DNA of 64,000 bases from Klenkia sp. PcliD-1-E (GCF_024124375.1 NZ_JAMXRZ010000001.1:1-64000); one strand, 5' to 3'. Shown: positions 48,588 to 57,857, counted from the stretch's first letter. Numbers and translations: made by a program. The notes: generated by a model not told the origin, from the sequence alone.

Positions 48588-50918
48588 ATGAGCGCGGCCC
48601 GACGGATCGGCACGGTGGTCCAGCTGCTGGGCGCCCTCGTGCTGGCCGGGGTGCTGGTGGCCGCCGTCCTGTTCCCGGTCGTCGGCGGGCTGGGGGTGAC
48701 CGCCAGGAACTCGGCCTCCCTGCTCGACGCGCTGCCGGTCGAGCTCACCGACCGCACCCCGCCGGGCAACACCGTGGTGCTGGCCGCCGACGGCGAGGTG
48801 ATCACCGGGTTCTACGAGGAGAACCGCGCCCCGGTGGCGCCCGAGCTCATCGCGCCGGTGATGAAGCAGGCGATGGTCGCCATCGAGGACGCCCGCTTCT
48901 ACTCCCACCACGGCCTGGACGTGCAGGGCACGCTGCGCGCCGCGGTGACGAACCTGGTCGCCGGCGACGTGCAGGAGGGCGGGTCGACGCTGACCCAGCA
49001 GCTGGTCAAGCAGACCCTGCTGCAGACCGCGGAGACGCCCGAGGAGGCGGCCGCGGCCACCGAGCAGACGCTGCAGCGCAAGCTGCGCGAGGCCCGGCTC
49101 GCCCTGGCGCTGGAGGAGACCTACTCCAAGGACGAGATCCTCACCCGCTACCTGAACATCGTCTACTTCGGGCAGAACGCCTACGGCGTGCAGGCCGCCG
49201 CCCGCATCTACTTCTCCGTCGACGCCGTCGACCTCACCCTGCCGCAGGCGGCGATGCTGGCCGGGCTGGCGCAGAGCCCCACCAACGACGACCCCACGGT
49301 CAACCCGGACGCCGCCACCACCCGGCGCAACCAGGTGCTGGACCGGATGGCCGCGCAGGGCATGGTCACCTCTGCCGACGCCGCCGCGGCGCAGGCCGCC
49401 CCGCTGGGCCTGGTGCTCGGCGCCGCCCCGCCGCGCGGCTGCGTGCAGGCCTCGGTCGGCGCGTTCGTCTGCGACTTCGTGCAGCGCTACCTGACCCAGA
49501 CCCTGGGCATCAGCCAGGAGCAGCTCGAGCACGACGGGCTGACCATCCAGACCACGCTGGACCCCGACCTGCAGCGGGCCGGCGACGCCGCGGTGCTGCA
49601 GACCCTGCCCATGGGCGACTCGCTGGCCGGCATGTTCACCGCCGTCCAGCCCGGCACCGGTCACCTGCTGGCGATGAGCGTCAACCGGGTCTTCGGCTAC
49701 GACCAGACCGACCCGGCGCAGGAGTCCTACAACCTCAACGTCGCGGCCAGCCAGGGCTCCGGGTCGACGTACAAGGTGTTCACCGCCGCCGCGGCGCTGG
49801 CCCGGCAGTACTCGCAGTACTACACGCTGACGACGTCGGACCCCTACGTCTCCCGCGTCTACCGCGACGGCAGCGAGCCCTACGACGTGGAGAACGCCGG
49901 CCGGTACTCACCCACCCTCGACCTGTCGACGGCGCTGTACCAGTCCTCCAACACCTACTTCCTGGCGCTGGAGGACGCGCTGGGCAGCGTCGAGGAGCCG
50001 GTGCGGATGGCCGAGGCGGCGGGCCTGTTCCAGTTCAGCGACCCCGGCCTGCCACAGCAGATCATCGACGAGAACCGCGGGTCGTTCACCTTCGGCGCGG
50101 AGGCGACCAGCCCCCTCGCGCTGGCCAGCGCCTACTCCACCTTCGCCGCCAGCGGCACCCGCTGCCTGGTCACCCCGGTGACCGCCGTCCTCGACCGCAC
50201 CGGTGCCCCGCTGACCGGGGACGACGGCGCCCCCGTCGTCCGCGGCGACCAGTGCACGCCCGGGGCGATCAACCCGGGGGTGGCCACCACCCTGAACCAG
50301 ATCCTGCGCCGCGACGTCGAGCCCGGGAACCCCGGCCAGACCGGGTCGCGCGCCTACGTCGCCGGCCACCAGATCGCCGGCAAGACCGGGACGTCGCAGG
50401 ACAACTTCTCCGCCGCCTTCGTCGGCTACACCCCGGAGATCACCGCCAGCGTCATGGTCCTCAACCCCAAGCAGAACCAGGACGTCGGCGGCTTCGGCGG
50501 CAACAAACCGGCCACCATCTGGCGCGCGGCGATGGCGCCGATCCTGGATGCCCGGGGCAGCGGCGAGTTCCCGCCCGCCGACCCGGTCGTGGTCAACGGC
50601 AACACCCGGCCGGTGCCCGGCTGCGGGTCGGTGTCCTCGTGCCGGGCCGCGCTCGCCTCGGCCGGGTTCGTCGCGCAGACCGTGACGGTGAACGGGAGCA
50701 GCCCGGCCGGGTCGCTGCTGGGCACCAGCCCGCCCGCCGGGGGCCGCGCCGTCGTCGGCCAGGTGGTCACCATCCGGGTCAGCAACGGCGCCTCGTACAG
50801 GCCGCCCGCCCCCGCACCGGTGCCGGTGCCGGCCCCGGTGCCGGCCCCGGGGCCGGCACCCCCGCCGGGGCAGCCGGTCCCGGGACCGCCGGCCATCCCG
50901 GGGCTCCCGACGAACTAG
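48588..50918 (+). CDS. Class A penicillin-binding protein (glycosyltransferase/transpeptidase) with PASTA-like end
   Basis: 776 residues from ATG at 48588 with GGGAGG upstream. One N-terminal membrane helix; GT51 domain with Glu100 in VAIEDARFYSHHGLD and EGGSTLTQQLVKQ (130-142); transpeptidase with STYK (393-396), SSN (453-455) and KTGTS (599-603). A PASTA-like segment (about 650-725) and a Pro-rich tail of Pro/Ala/Val repeats follow. It builds and cross-links peptidoglycan outside the membrane. Its TAG shares the bases CTAG with the stop of the convergent gene. Confidence 0.94.
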   Translation: MSAARRIGTVVQLLGALVLAGVLVAAVLFPVVGGLGVTARNSASLLDALPVELTDRTPPGNTVVLAADGEVITGFYEENRAPVAPELIAPVMKQAMVAIEDARFYSHHGLDVQGTLRAAVTNLVAGDVQEGGSTLTQQLVKQTLLQTAETPEEAAAATEQTLQRKLREARLALALEETYSKDEILTRYLNIVYFGQNAYGVQAAARIYFSVDAVDLTLPQAAMLAGLAQSPTNDDPTVNPDAATTRRNQVLDRMAAQGMVTSADAAAAQAAPLGLVLGAAPPRGCVQASVGAFVCDFVQRYLTQTLGISQEQLEHDGLTIQTTLDPDLQRAGDAAVLQTLPMGDSLAGMFTAVQPGTGHLLAMSVNRVFGYDQTDPAQESYNLNVAASQGSGSTYKVFTAAAALARQYSQYYTLTTSDPYVSRVYRDGSEPYDVENAGRYSPTLDLSTALYQSSNTYFLALEDALGSVEEPVRMAEAAGLFQFSDPGLPQQIIDENRGSFTFGAEATSPLALASAYSTFAASGTRCLVTPVTAVLDRTGAPLTGDDGAPVVRGDQCTPGAINPGVATTLNQILRRDVEPGNPGQTGSRAYVAGHQIAGKTGTSQDNFSAAFVGYTPEITASVMVLNPKQNQDVGGFGGNKPATIWRAAMAPILDARGSGEFPPADPVVVNGNTRPVPGCGSVSSCRAALASAGFVAQTVTVNGSSPAGSLLGTSPPAGGRAVVGQVVTIRVSNGASYRPPAPAPVPVPAPVPAPGPAPPPGQPVPGPPAIPGLPTN

Positions 50919-52729
50919 CTCGTGTGGTGCACGGGCGCCGGCTCGCTCACCGGCGTCGGGATGCCTTCGTACCGGGCCTTGAGCTGCAGGGCCAGGTAGA
51001 GGGAGTAGTGCCGGGACTGGTGCAGGTTGCCGCCGTGCATCCACAGGTGCGGGACGGCGGTGGGCTTCCACATGTTCCGCTGCTCGCCCTCCCACGGCCC
51101 GGGGTCCTTGGTGGTGTCCGACCCCAGGCCCCAGACCTTGCCCAGCCGGTCGGCCGTCCCCTGGTCGACCAGGTCGGCGACCCAGCCGTTCATCGAGTCG
51201 TAGCCGGTGGCGTAGACGACCAGGTCGGCCGGCAGCTCGGTGCCGTCCTCCAGCACGACGGCGTCCTCGGTCAGCTCCCGCACCTGGCCGCCGACCAGCT
51301 TCACCGACCCGTTCGCGATGAGCTCGGAGGCGCCGACGTCGATGTAGTAGCCCGAGCCCCGGCGCAGGTACTTCAGGAACAGCCCCGAGTCGTCGTCGCC
51401 GAAGTCGAGCTGGAACCCGGCCTTCTCCAGCCGGGCGTAGAACTCGGCGTCGTCGATGCGGATCTGGTCGTAGAGCGGCTTCTGGAACTCGCCCATGATC
51501 CGGTAGGGCAGCGAGGCGAAGGTCAGGTCCGCCTTCTCCGTGGTCATCCCGCCCGCCAGGGCGCTCTCGGAGTACAGGCCCTCCATCGTGCCCATCAGCG
51601 AGGCGCTGGTGACGATGTGCGTGGAGCTGCGCTGGACCATCGTGACGTCGGCGCCGTGCTCCCACAGCGCCGCGCAGATGTCGTGCGCGGAGTTGTTCGA
51701 CCCCACCACCACGACCTTCTTGTCGCGGTACTCCTCCGGCCCCGGGTGCTGGGAGGAGTGCTGCTGCTCGCCGCGGAAGCGGTCCGTCCCCGGGAACCGA
51801 GGCATCCGCGGCTTGCCGCTCATGCCGGTGGCGAAGACCAGCTCGGTCGGGTGCAGGGTCAGCCGCTCGCCGTCGCGGGTGAGCTCGACGGTCCAGGTGC
51901 CGGCGTCCTCGTCGAAGTGCGCGGACTGCACGGTGGTGGAGCTCCAGTAGTCCAGCTCCATGACCTTGGTGTACATCTCCAGCCAGTCGCCGATCTTGTC
52001 CTTCGGCGCGAAGACCGGCCAGTTCGGCGGGAACGGCAGGTAGGGCAGGTGGTCGTACCAGACCGGGTCGTGCAGGCAGAGGGACTTGTAGCGGCTGCGC
52101 CACTGGTCGCCGGGTCGCGCGTGCTTGTCGACGACGATGGTGGGGACGTCGAGCTGGCGCAGCCGGGCGCCCAGGGCGATGCCGCCCTGCCCGCCGCCGA
52201 TGACCAGCACGTGGGGCTGGCGGGTGTACCCGAGCTCGGCGGCCTCGGCCTCGCGGCGCTCCAGCCAGGTCTGCCGGTCCTTGTTCGCCCCGTGCTCGGC
52301 GCCCATCGGCCGGTCCCGGCCGGCCTTCTCCTCGTGCCCCTTCAGCTCGTACAGCGTGGTCAGCAAGGTCCACGCCTTGCCGTCCTGCAGCCGGAGGTGG
52401 CCCCGCCCCCGCCCGACCGAGGTCTCGAAGTGGATCCACGCCTCGTCGACGCCGTCCGCGCCGGTGGGCTCCTCGCCCTCGGTCACCCGGAAGCCGGTCG
52501 GGTGGACCCGGTCCAGCACCTCGGTGAGCCGGGCGCGGACGGCGTCCTGGCCCTCGGCGGTGGTGATGTTCCAGGTGAAAGCGACCAGGTCGCGCCAGAA
52601 GCACGTCGGGGCGAACAGCTCGACGGCTGCGTCCACGTCCCGGGCGGTCAGTGCGGCCTGGAAGTCGGCCAGCCAGGACTCGACGCGGCCGGCCGGGGTG
52701 TCGGTGGCCCGTTCCAGGGTCTGGGTCAT
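50915..52729 (-). CDS. Flavin-dependent monooxygenase with N-terminal SnoaL-like domain
   Basis: 604 residues from ATG at 52729. N-terminal ~130 residues form a SnoaL/NTF2-like domain (ESWLADFQAALTARDVDAAVELFAP). Then FAD motif HVLVIGGGQGGIALGARL, a fingerprint-like FRGEQQHSSQHP, the NADPH motif KKVVVVGSNNSAHDICAAL and LVVYATGYDSMNGWV. It should hydroxylate or oxygenate an organic substrate with NADPH and O2. It is divergent from a GAF regulator gene, a typical activator-monooxygenase pair. Confidence 0.88.
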   Translation of the reverse strand: MTQTLERATDTPAGRVESWLADFQAALTARDVDAAVELFAPTCFWRDLVAFTWNITTAEGQDAVRARLTEVLDRVHPTGFRVTEGEEPTGADGVDEAWIHFETSVGRGRGHLRLQDGKAWTLLTTLYELKGHEEKAGRDRPMGAEHGANKDRQTWLERREAEAAELGYTRQPHVLVIGGGQGGIALGARLRQLDVPTIVVDKHARPGDQWRSRYKSLCLHDPVWYDHLPYLPFPPNWPVFAPKDKIGDWLEMYTKVMELDYWSSTTVQSAHFDEDAGTWTVELTRDGERLTLHPTELVFATGMSGKPRMPRFPGTDRFRGEQQHSSQHPGPEEYRDKKVVVVGSNNSAHDICAALWEHGADVTMVQRSSTHIVTSASLMGTMEGLYSESALAGGMTTEKADLTFASLPYRIMGEFQKPLYDQIRIDDAEFYARLEKAGFQLDFGDDDSGLFLKYLRRGSGYYIDVGASELIANGSVKLVGGQVRELTEDAVVLEDGTELPADLVVYATGYDSMNGWVADLVDQGTADRLGKVWGLGSDTTKDPGPWEGEQRNMWKPTAVPHLWMHGGNLHQSRHYSLYLALQLKARYEGIPTPVSEPAPVHHTS

Positions 52730-52805
52730 GCGGGTGCCTCCTCGTCGCCGACGGCCTCGTCGCCGTCCGCGGCCCCATGCCACACCCGGCGCGGACGTCG
52801 CGGCA

Positions 52806-52822
52806 GGGTTGCAGGGGGTTGC
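52806..52822. promoter_or_regulatory. Direct repeats GGGTTGC in the divergent monooxygenase/GAF promoter region
   Basis: GGGTTGC at 52806-52812 and 52816-52822, exactly one helical turn apart, in the 125-bp gap between the monooxygenase and the regulator. They are candidates for regulator binding. Confidence 0.35.
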
Positions 52823-52854
52823 GTCCTCGGTGGCCCGGGTCACACCCTGGGTGC

Positions 52855-54021
52855 GTGCCGCGCCCGCTGATCGACGCCTCCTGGCGCCGGGTCGCCGCCG
52901 CCGGGGTCGACCCGGGCGGCGGCGCCGGGAAGGCCGTGCTGCCCGACGCCGAGGTCTCCCGGCGGGTGGTCACCGGGCCGCTGGCGCCGATGCTGCCGGT
53001 GCTGCGCGACCGGTTGGAGCCCGTGGCCCGGGCCTGCGGGCAGCTGGTGGTGGTCACCGGCACCGACGGCCGGGTGCTGTGGCAGGGCGGGGCGCCCGAG
53101 GTGCGCCGGCGGGCCGACGGCCTGGGCTTCGTGCCCGGCGCGGCCTGGGACGAACCGACGGTGGGCACCAACGCCATCGGCACCTGCCTGGTCGTGGGCG
53201 CGCCGGTCGGGGTGCACGGCGGGGAGCACTACGTCGACGGCCACCAGCAGTGGACCTGCGCGGCCGCGCCGCTGCGCGACCCCGTCGGCGGCGGGTTGCT
53301 GGGCGTGGTCGACCTCTCCGGGCCGGCCCGCACCGCGCACCCCGGCGCCCTGGCCCTGGTGTCGGCGGTCGCCGCGCTGGCCGAGCACGAGGTGCGGGCC
53401 GCCCACGACCGTGCGCTGGACCAGCTGCGCCGGGTGGCCGGGCCGCTGCTGGCCCGGGTCGAGGGCCGGGCGCTGGTGCTGGCCCCCGACGGTGTCACCG
53501 CGGCGGCCACCGGGTTCGCCGGGCCGGCGCGGGTGGTGCTGCCGGCGGCGCTGGACGGCGGGCCGGTGGTGCTGCCCGGGCTGGGGTCCTGCCGGGTGGC
53601 GCCGCTGCCCGGCGGCTGGCTGGTGCGGCTGGACGACGTCCAGCCGGGGTGCGCGACCGACGTGGTCCTGGACCTCTCCGGCGACCGGCCGGTGCTCCGG
53701 GTGACCGCGCCGACCGGCTCCTGGACCGACGTGCTCGGGCTGCGGCACGCGGAGATCCTGCTGGCCCTCGCCTCGGCGCCCGGGGGGCGCAGCGCCGGCG
53801 AGCTGGCCGACGACCTGTTCGCCGACCCCACCCGCACGGTCACGGTGCGGGCCGAGGTGTCCCGGCTGCGCCGGGCGGTCGGCCCGCTGCTGGCGACCCG
53901 GCCCTACCGCTTCGCCGAGGGGGTCACGGTGCAGGTGCGCCGTCCGGCCGGTCGGCTGCTGCCGGGGTCGGTCGCGCCGGTGGTGCTCCGCGCGCGAGCC
54001 GCTCGTCCAGCGCCTGGGTGA
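52855..54021 (+). CDS. GAF-domain transcriptional regulator (AcoR-like N-terminus)
   Basis: 388 residues from GTG at 52855. The N-terminal region RPLIDASWRRVAAAGVDPGG and the GAF domain (VVVTGTDGRVLWQGG, GAAWDEPTVGTNAIGTCLVVGAPVGVHGGEHYVDGHQQWTCAAAPLRDP) match actinobacterial AcoR-type regulators. The C-terminal DNA-binding part (residues ~295-370) includes LGLRHAEILLALASAPGGRSAGELADDLF, a winged helix. There is no sigma-54 AAA domain. It probably controls the divergent monooxygenase. Its last 98 bp overlap the YihY gene on the other strand. Confidence 0.84.
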   Translation: MPRPLIDASWRRVAAAGVDPGGGAGKAVLPDAEVSRRVVTGPLAPMLPVLRDRLEPVARACGQLVVVTGTDGRVLWQGGAPEVRRRADGLGFVPGAAWDEPTVGTNAIGTCLVVGAPVGVHGGEHYVDGHQQWTCAAAPLRDPVGGGLLGVVDLSGPARTAHPGALALVSAVAALAEHEVRAAHDRALDQLRRVAGPLLARVEGRALVLAPDGVTAAATGFAGPARVVLPAALDGGPVVLPGLGSCRVAPLPGGWLVRLDDVQPGCATDVVLDLSGDRPVLRVTAPTGSWTDVLGLRHAEILLALASAPGGRSAGELADDLFADPTRTVTVRAEVSRLRRAVGPLLATRPYRFAEGVTVQVRRPAGRLLPGSVAPVVLRARAARPAPG

Positions 54022-54811
54022 GCAGCCAGCCGGCGATCACCACCAGGTGCAGCAGGAACAGCCACAGGCCGAGGGCCACGACCCCGCCGACCACCTCGAG
54101 CCCGCCGAACGGGGCGCCGATCGACAGCGGCAGACGCAGGAAGAGCATGAACCCCTGCAGGAACCCGGCCAGCGAGGCCGCGGTGAAGAACGCCCCGGTG
54201 CCGATCGCCCGCCAGCGCAGCATCCCCGCCGCGACCACCCGGAACCCCCAGACCAGCGGGCCGACCAACGCGAAGAGCACCGCGTAGAAGCCCACGGCGA
54301 CCTCGGCCACCCGCGACCCGGTCCCGCCGGTCTGCAGGTCGGCCAGCACCGGGACGACCAGCAGCACCGGGTACAGCAGCAACGGCGAGACGAGCAGCAG
54401 CGGGACGACGGCCAGCCGGCCCCGCCACCCGGTGTAGGTGTCCCGCTCGTCGGTGAACCGCAGCAGGGCCCGCCGCAGCCCCTCGCCGTAGAACGTCATG
54501 GGGAGCAGCGCCAGGACCCCGCCCAGCCAGGTCAGCGTGGTGCCCGCCTCGGCGAGGGCGGCCAGCGCGTCGGGCGCACCGAGCTCGTCGGGCAGCACCC
54601 CGCCCAGGGTGTCCAGGTACCTGCGCACGGCCTCCGGGGAGGTGAGCAGCGAGGTGAGCGCGACGGCCAGCAGCAGCAGCGGGACCACGGAGATCCCCGC
54701 GTAGAACGTCAGCCCCGCCGCGATCAGCGACAGGTCCCGCCCGCGCAGACCCCGGCGCACCGATCCCATGAGGAACCGCACCTCGGCACGCCAACGGATC
54801 ACCGCACCCAC
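53924..54811 (-). CDS. YihY/BrkB family membrane protein
   Basis: 295 residues from GTG at 54811 (MGAVIRWRAEVRFLMG). Six membrane helices with the family's GRDLSLIAAGLTFYAGISVVPLLLLAV near the start and LGLWLFLLHLVVIAGWLLTQALDER at the end. The family is widely distributed; members were once called RNase BN but are membrane proteins of unknown transport role. The C-terminal tail is Pro/Ala-rich and is encoded opposite the regulator's 3' end. Confidence 0.85.
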   Translation of the reverse strand: MGAVIRWRAEVRFLMGSVRRGLRGRDLSLIAAGLTFYAGISVVPLLLLAVALTSLLTSPEAVRRYLDTLGGVLPDELGAPDALAALAEAGTTLTWLGGVLALLPMTFYGEGLRRALLRFTDERDTYTGWRGRLAVVPLLLVSPLLLYPVLLVVPVLADLQTGGTGSRVAEVAVGFYAVLFALVGPLVWGFRVVAAGMLRWRAIGTGAFFTAASLAGFLQGFMLFLRLPLSIGAPFGGLEVVGGVVALGLWLFLLHLVVIAGWLLTQALDERLARGAPPARPTPAAADRPDGAPAP

Positions 54812-54845
54812 TCCACCACCCCGCGCGCGGCGCCGCCCGGTCAGC

Positions 54846-55961
54846 TCAGTCGGCGTGCACCAGCAGGCCGCGGATCGTCTCGCCGGCGGCCTGGTCGGCG
54901 AATCCCTGGTGCAGCTGGTCCAGGGAGTACCGCCGGGTGACCAGGCGGTCGAGCTCGAGCTTCCCCTCCTCGGCCAGCCGCAGCAGCATCGGGACGTCGC
55001 GGTGGGCGTTGCAGCTGCCGAACAGCGCGCCCTGGATGCGGTGCTCGTAGGCGGTCACGCCGTTGCCCTGCAGCGAGAGCGTGACGTCGGTGGCGACGTC
55101 GGCCAGCGCGGTGAGCACCAGCGTGCCGCCCTTGCCCAGGCAGCGGGCGGCCAGCCGGGTGCTCTCGGCGTCGGTCGAGCCCAGGGTGAGGACGACGACG
55201 TCGGCGCCGTTGCCCCAGGTCAGCTCACGGGCCAGCGCCGCGGCGTCCCGGGAGCTCTCCACCGCGTGGGTGGCCCCGACGGTGAGCGCGAACTCCCGCC
55301 GGAAGGCCACCGGGTCCACCGCGACGACGTGCGAGGCCCCGGCGTGCACGGCGCCCTGCACCGCGTTGGCGCCCACCCCGCCGCAGCCGACGACCACGAC
55401 GGTGTCGCCGGGCCGGGTGCCGCCGGCGTAGACCGCCGAGCCCCAGCCGGTGGGCACGCTGCAGGCCATCAGCGCCGCGGTGTCCAGCGGCAGCCACGGG
55501 TGGATCCTGATCACCGACGCCTCGTGCAGCAGCGAGTGCCGGGCGAACGCGCCCACCATGCAGAACCCGCCCAGCTCGGCGCCGTCCAGCCGGAACGGCC
55601 AGGTGCCGGTGGGCAGCTGCCCGGTGCCGATGGTGGCACCCAGGTTGCACAGGTTGGACCGGCCCGACGCGCACCACCGACAGGTGCCGCAGGCGGGCAG
55701 GAAGCTGGCCACCACGTGGTCGCCGGGCGCGACCCGGCTGACCCCGGGGCCGACCGCCAGCACCCGCCCGGAGCCCTCGTGGCCGCCGACGATCGGGTAC
55801 CGGCCGCCGGCGTTGGAGTGCCGCAGGTGCTCGTCGGAGTGGCACAGCCCGGCGTAGGCCATCTCCACGAGCACCTCGCCGGGGCCGGGGTCGCCGACCT
55901 CCAGCGTCACCAGCTCGTACTGACCACCCTGGCTGCGCAGCACTGCACCGGTCGTCTCCAC
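54846..55961 (-). CDS. Zinc-dependent alcohol dehydrogenase (NDMA-type)
   Basis: 371 residues from GTG at 55961. Catalytic zinc ligands lie in GLCHSDEHLRHS and VGGHEGSGRVLAVGPGV; structural zinc Cys in CGTCRWCASGRSNLC; Rossmann VVVVGCGGVGANAVQGA. It resembles the class III/NDMA-dependent group of actinobacteria, oxidising alcohols with a tightly bound or free NAD. Its start lies 4 bp after the FAD oxidoreductase stop, so the two form an operon. Confidence 0.9.
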   Translation of the reverse strand: METTGAVLRSQGGQYELVTLEVGDPGPGEVLVEMAYAGLCHSDEHLRHSNAGGRYPIVGGHEGSGRVLAVGPGVSRVAPGDHVVASFLPACGTCRWCASGRSNLCNLGATIGTGQLPTGTWPFRLDGAELGGFCMVGAFARHSLLHEASVIRIHPWLPLDTAALMACSVPTGWGSAVYAGGTRPGDTVVVVGCGGVGANAVQGAVHAGASHVVAVDPVAFRREFALTVGATHAVESSRDAAALARELTWGNGADVVVLTLGSTDAESTRLAARCLGKGGTLVLTALADVATDVTLSLQGNGVTAYEHRIQGALFGSCNAHRDVPMLLRLAEEGKLELDRLVTRRYSLDQLHQGFADQAAGETIRGLLVHAD

Positions 55962-55965
55962 CGGC

Positions 55966-57489
55966 TCATCCCAGCAGATGACGGGCCGCGGCGTACCCGC
56001 CCAGCCCGCTGACCGCCCCGCCGCGCACCGTCCCGCCGCTGGACGCCGACACCACCCGCGGGTGGTCGGTGGCGGCACCCCAGCTGCCGGCCGGGTGCGC
56101 CTCGTCGGCGACCGGCCAGGCCAGGTCGCCGTGGAAGATGTGCCCGCCCGGCATGGCCAGCGAGGCCTCGACGTCCAGCGGGGACGCCGCCTGCAGGCAC
56201 GGCCGGCCCTCGGCGTCGGTGGCCAGGCAGTCGGCCAGCGGCTCCTCCAGCTGCGCGTCCAGCTGGGCCACCACCCGGCGCACCGCCTCCTCGCGGGTGC
56301 CCACCGGGTCGGCGGCGAACAGCCGGGCGGGGGTGTGCAGGCCGAACAGGGTCAGCGTGTGCAGGCCGGTGTCGCCGGTGATCGACGGGTCCGTCAGCGA
56401 GTGGCAGTACACCTCGAACGGGATGGTCGCGGGCAGCCGCCCCGCCGCGGCGTCGGCGTGTGCGGCGTCGATCTGGGAGACGGCCTCGTCGACGTGGCAG
56501 GTGCCGCCGAACGCGACCGCGGGGTCCAGGCCCGAGCGGGGCCTCGGCAGCCGGGTCAGCACCATGTTGACCTTGAGCTGGGCGCCTTCCGGGCGCGGCC
56601 CGGGGACGGCGCCGGTCAGCTCGTCGAGGACGGCGGGGGCACAGCCGGCCACCACGTATCCGGCGTCCACGGCGTGCCCCGTCCCGTCGTCGTCGGTCCA
56701 GTGCACGGTGACGCCGTCCGCGCGGGTCTCGAGGGCGGTGACGGTGGCCCGGGTCCGCAGGTCGGCACCGGCGCGCCGGGCGGCGTCGGCCATCGCGCCG
56801 CTGACCGCGCCCATGCCGCCCACCGGCACCCGCCACAGCCCCGTGCCGTTGCCCACCAGGTGGTAGAGGAAGCAGCGGCCGGCCAGCCCATCGGCGGCGT
56901 GCACGTCGGCGAAGGTGCCGATCAGCCCGTCGGTGAGGGCCACGCCGCGCGCGACGTCGGAGTGCAGGTGGTCGGCCACCACGTCGGCGAGCGGGCGTTC
57001 GACCAGGTCGCGGTACAGCTGCGGGTCGCGCAGCCGCCGCTCCAGCTCGCCCCGGGTCGGCAGCGGCTCCACCAGGGTGGGGGAGAGGTCCTCGGCCAGG
57101 GTGGCCAGCCGGCCGTAGAACCGCTGCCAGCCCGCCCACTCGGCGTCCGACCCGGTCAGCGCCCGGAACGAGGCCTCGGTCGCCGGGCCGGGGTCCCGCT
57201 CCACCAGCAGGGCCCGGTCGCCCAGCAGGGTCGCCGAGCTGACCGCGCGGTCGGCCAGCTCGATGCCCAGGTCCAGGTCGGTGACCACCCGGTCGGGCAG
57301 CAGGCTGACCAGGTAGGAGTAGGCCGAGAGCCGGACGTCGACGCCGGGGAACACCCGCTCGCTGACCGCCGCCCCGCCGAGGCCCGCCCGGCGCTCCAGG
57401 ACCAGCACCGAGCGTCCTGCCCGGGCCAGGTACGCCGCCGCGACGAGCCCGTTGTGCCCCCCGCCGACCACCACCACGTCGTGCCGCAT
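55966..57489 (-). CDS. FAD-dependent oxidoreductase, phytoene desaturase/PYROXD2-like
   Basis: 507 residues from ATG at 57489 (an in-frame start at 57522 is possible). N-terminal dinucleotide motif HDVVVVGGGHNGLVAAAYLARAG, LERRAGLGGAAVSERVFPG, and C-terminal MPGGHIFHGDLAW … GGTVRGGAVSGLGGYAAARHLL typical of CrtI-like/PYROXD2 enzymes. No carotenoid genes are nearby, so it probably is not a true phytoene desaturase. It is cotranscribed with the alcohol dehydrogenase. Confidence 0.86.
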   Translation of the reverse strand: MRHDVVVVGGGHNGLVAAAYLARAGRSVLVLERRAGLGGAAVSERVFPGVDVRLSAYSYLVSLLPDRVVTDLDLGIELADRAVSSATLLGDRALLVERDPGPATEASFRALTGSDAEWAGWQRFYGRLATLAEDLSPTLVEPLPTRGELERRLRDPQLYRDLVERPLADVVADHLHSDVARGVALTDGLIGTFADVHAADGLAGRCFLYHLVGNGTGLWRVPVGGMGAVSGAMADAARRAGADLRTRATVTALETRADGVTVHWTDDDGTGHAVDAGYVVAGCAPAVLDELTGAVPGPRPEGAQLKVNMVLTRLPRPRSGLDPAVAFGGTCHVDEAVSQIDAAHADAAAGRLPATIPFEVYCHSLTDPSITGDTGLHTLTLFGLHTPARLFAADPVGTREEAVRRVVAQLDAQLEEPLADCLATDAEGRPCLQAASPLDVEASLAMPGGHIFHGDLAWPVADEAHPAGSWGAATDHPRVVSASSGGTVRGGAVSGLGGYAAARHLLG

Positions 57490-57604
57490 CCCGGCATCCT
57501 GTCCCACCCGCAACAGGTGCAACGAGACGGTGACACGTTGTGAGCGTGCTCATGGCGTGTCCTGGGCGGGAGCGTGCGGAAGTCCACAAACGGAGGGGGG
57601 TGGG

Positions 57605-57634
57605 TTGTCATGAGTCCGTAATACGGCCTAGCTT
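57605..57634 (+). promoter_or_regulatory. Promoter for the riboswitch-NlpC/P60 transcript
   Basis: TTGTCA (57605-57610), 18-base spacer, TAGCTT (57629-57634). Transcription would start near 57641, just before the riboswitch. Confidence 0.5.
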
Positions 57635-57639
57635 GGCCG

Positions 57640-57857
57640 GGTCCGGACGGATCGTTCCGCCACCTCCCCTGGGTGGCACCGGCCGGACGCCGCCGAACCA
57701 CAGCCGCCCCCCAGCACCACGAGCACCACCGGGGAGCGGCAGGACCGGGGACCCACCGAAGCACTGGGGTGAAGCACCGACGGCCCGCCAGGGCCCGACG
57801 TGCCGGGCGACCTTCCCGCCCGAATCCGTCAGCTAACCCGGTAGGCGGCTCGATGGA
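57640..57857 (+). ncRNA. Cyclic di-AMP riboswitch (ydaO-yuaA type)
   Basis: The region contains the conserved blocks of the ydaO/yuaA class: GGATCGTTCCGCCACC (57650-57665), GGGGTGAA about 57766, and CCGGGCGACCTTCCCGCCCGA followed by ATCCGTCAGCTAACCCGGTA up to 57843. The first and last parts pair (GATCG…CCGCC with GGCGG…CGAT at 57845-57854) as stem P1. In actinobacteria this riboswitch lies before cell-wall hydrolase genes, as here, and c-di-AMP binding turns expression off. The assignment rests on remembered consensus, not a covariance search. Confidence 0.88.

Noticed and set aside
55966-57489. Carotenoid biosynthesis (phytoene desaturase crtI)
   Set aside because: The protein has the CrtI-like fold, but no phytoene synthase or other carotenoid gene is near and the partner is an alcohol dehydrogenase; a PYROXD2-type oxidoreductase is a safer call.
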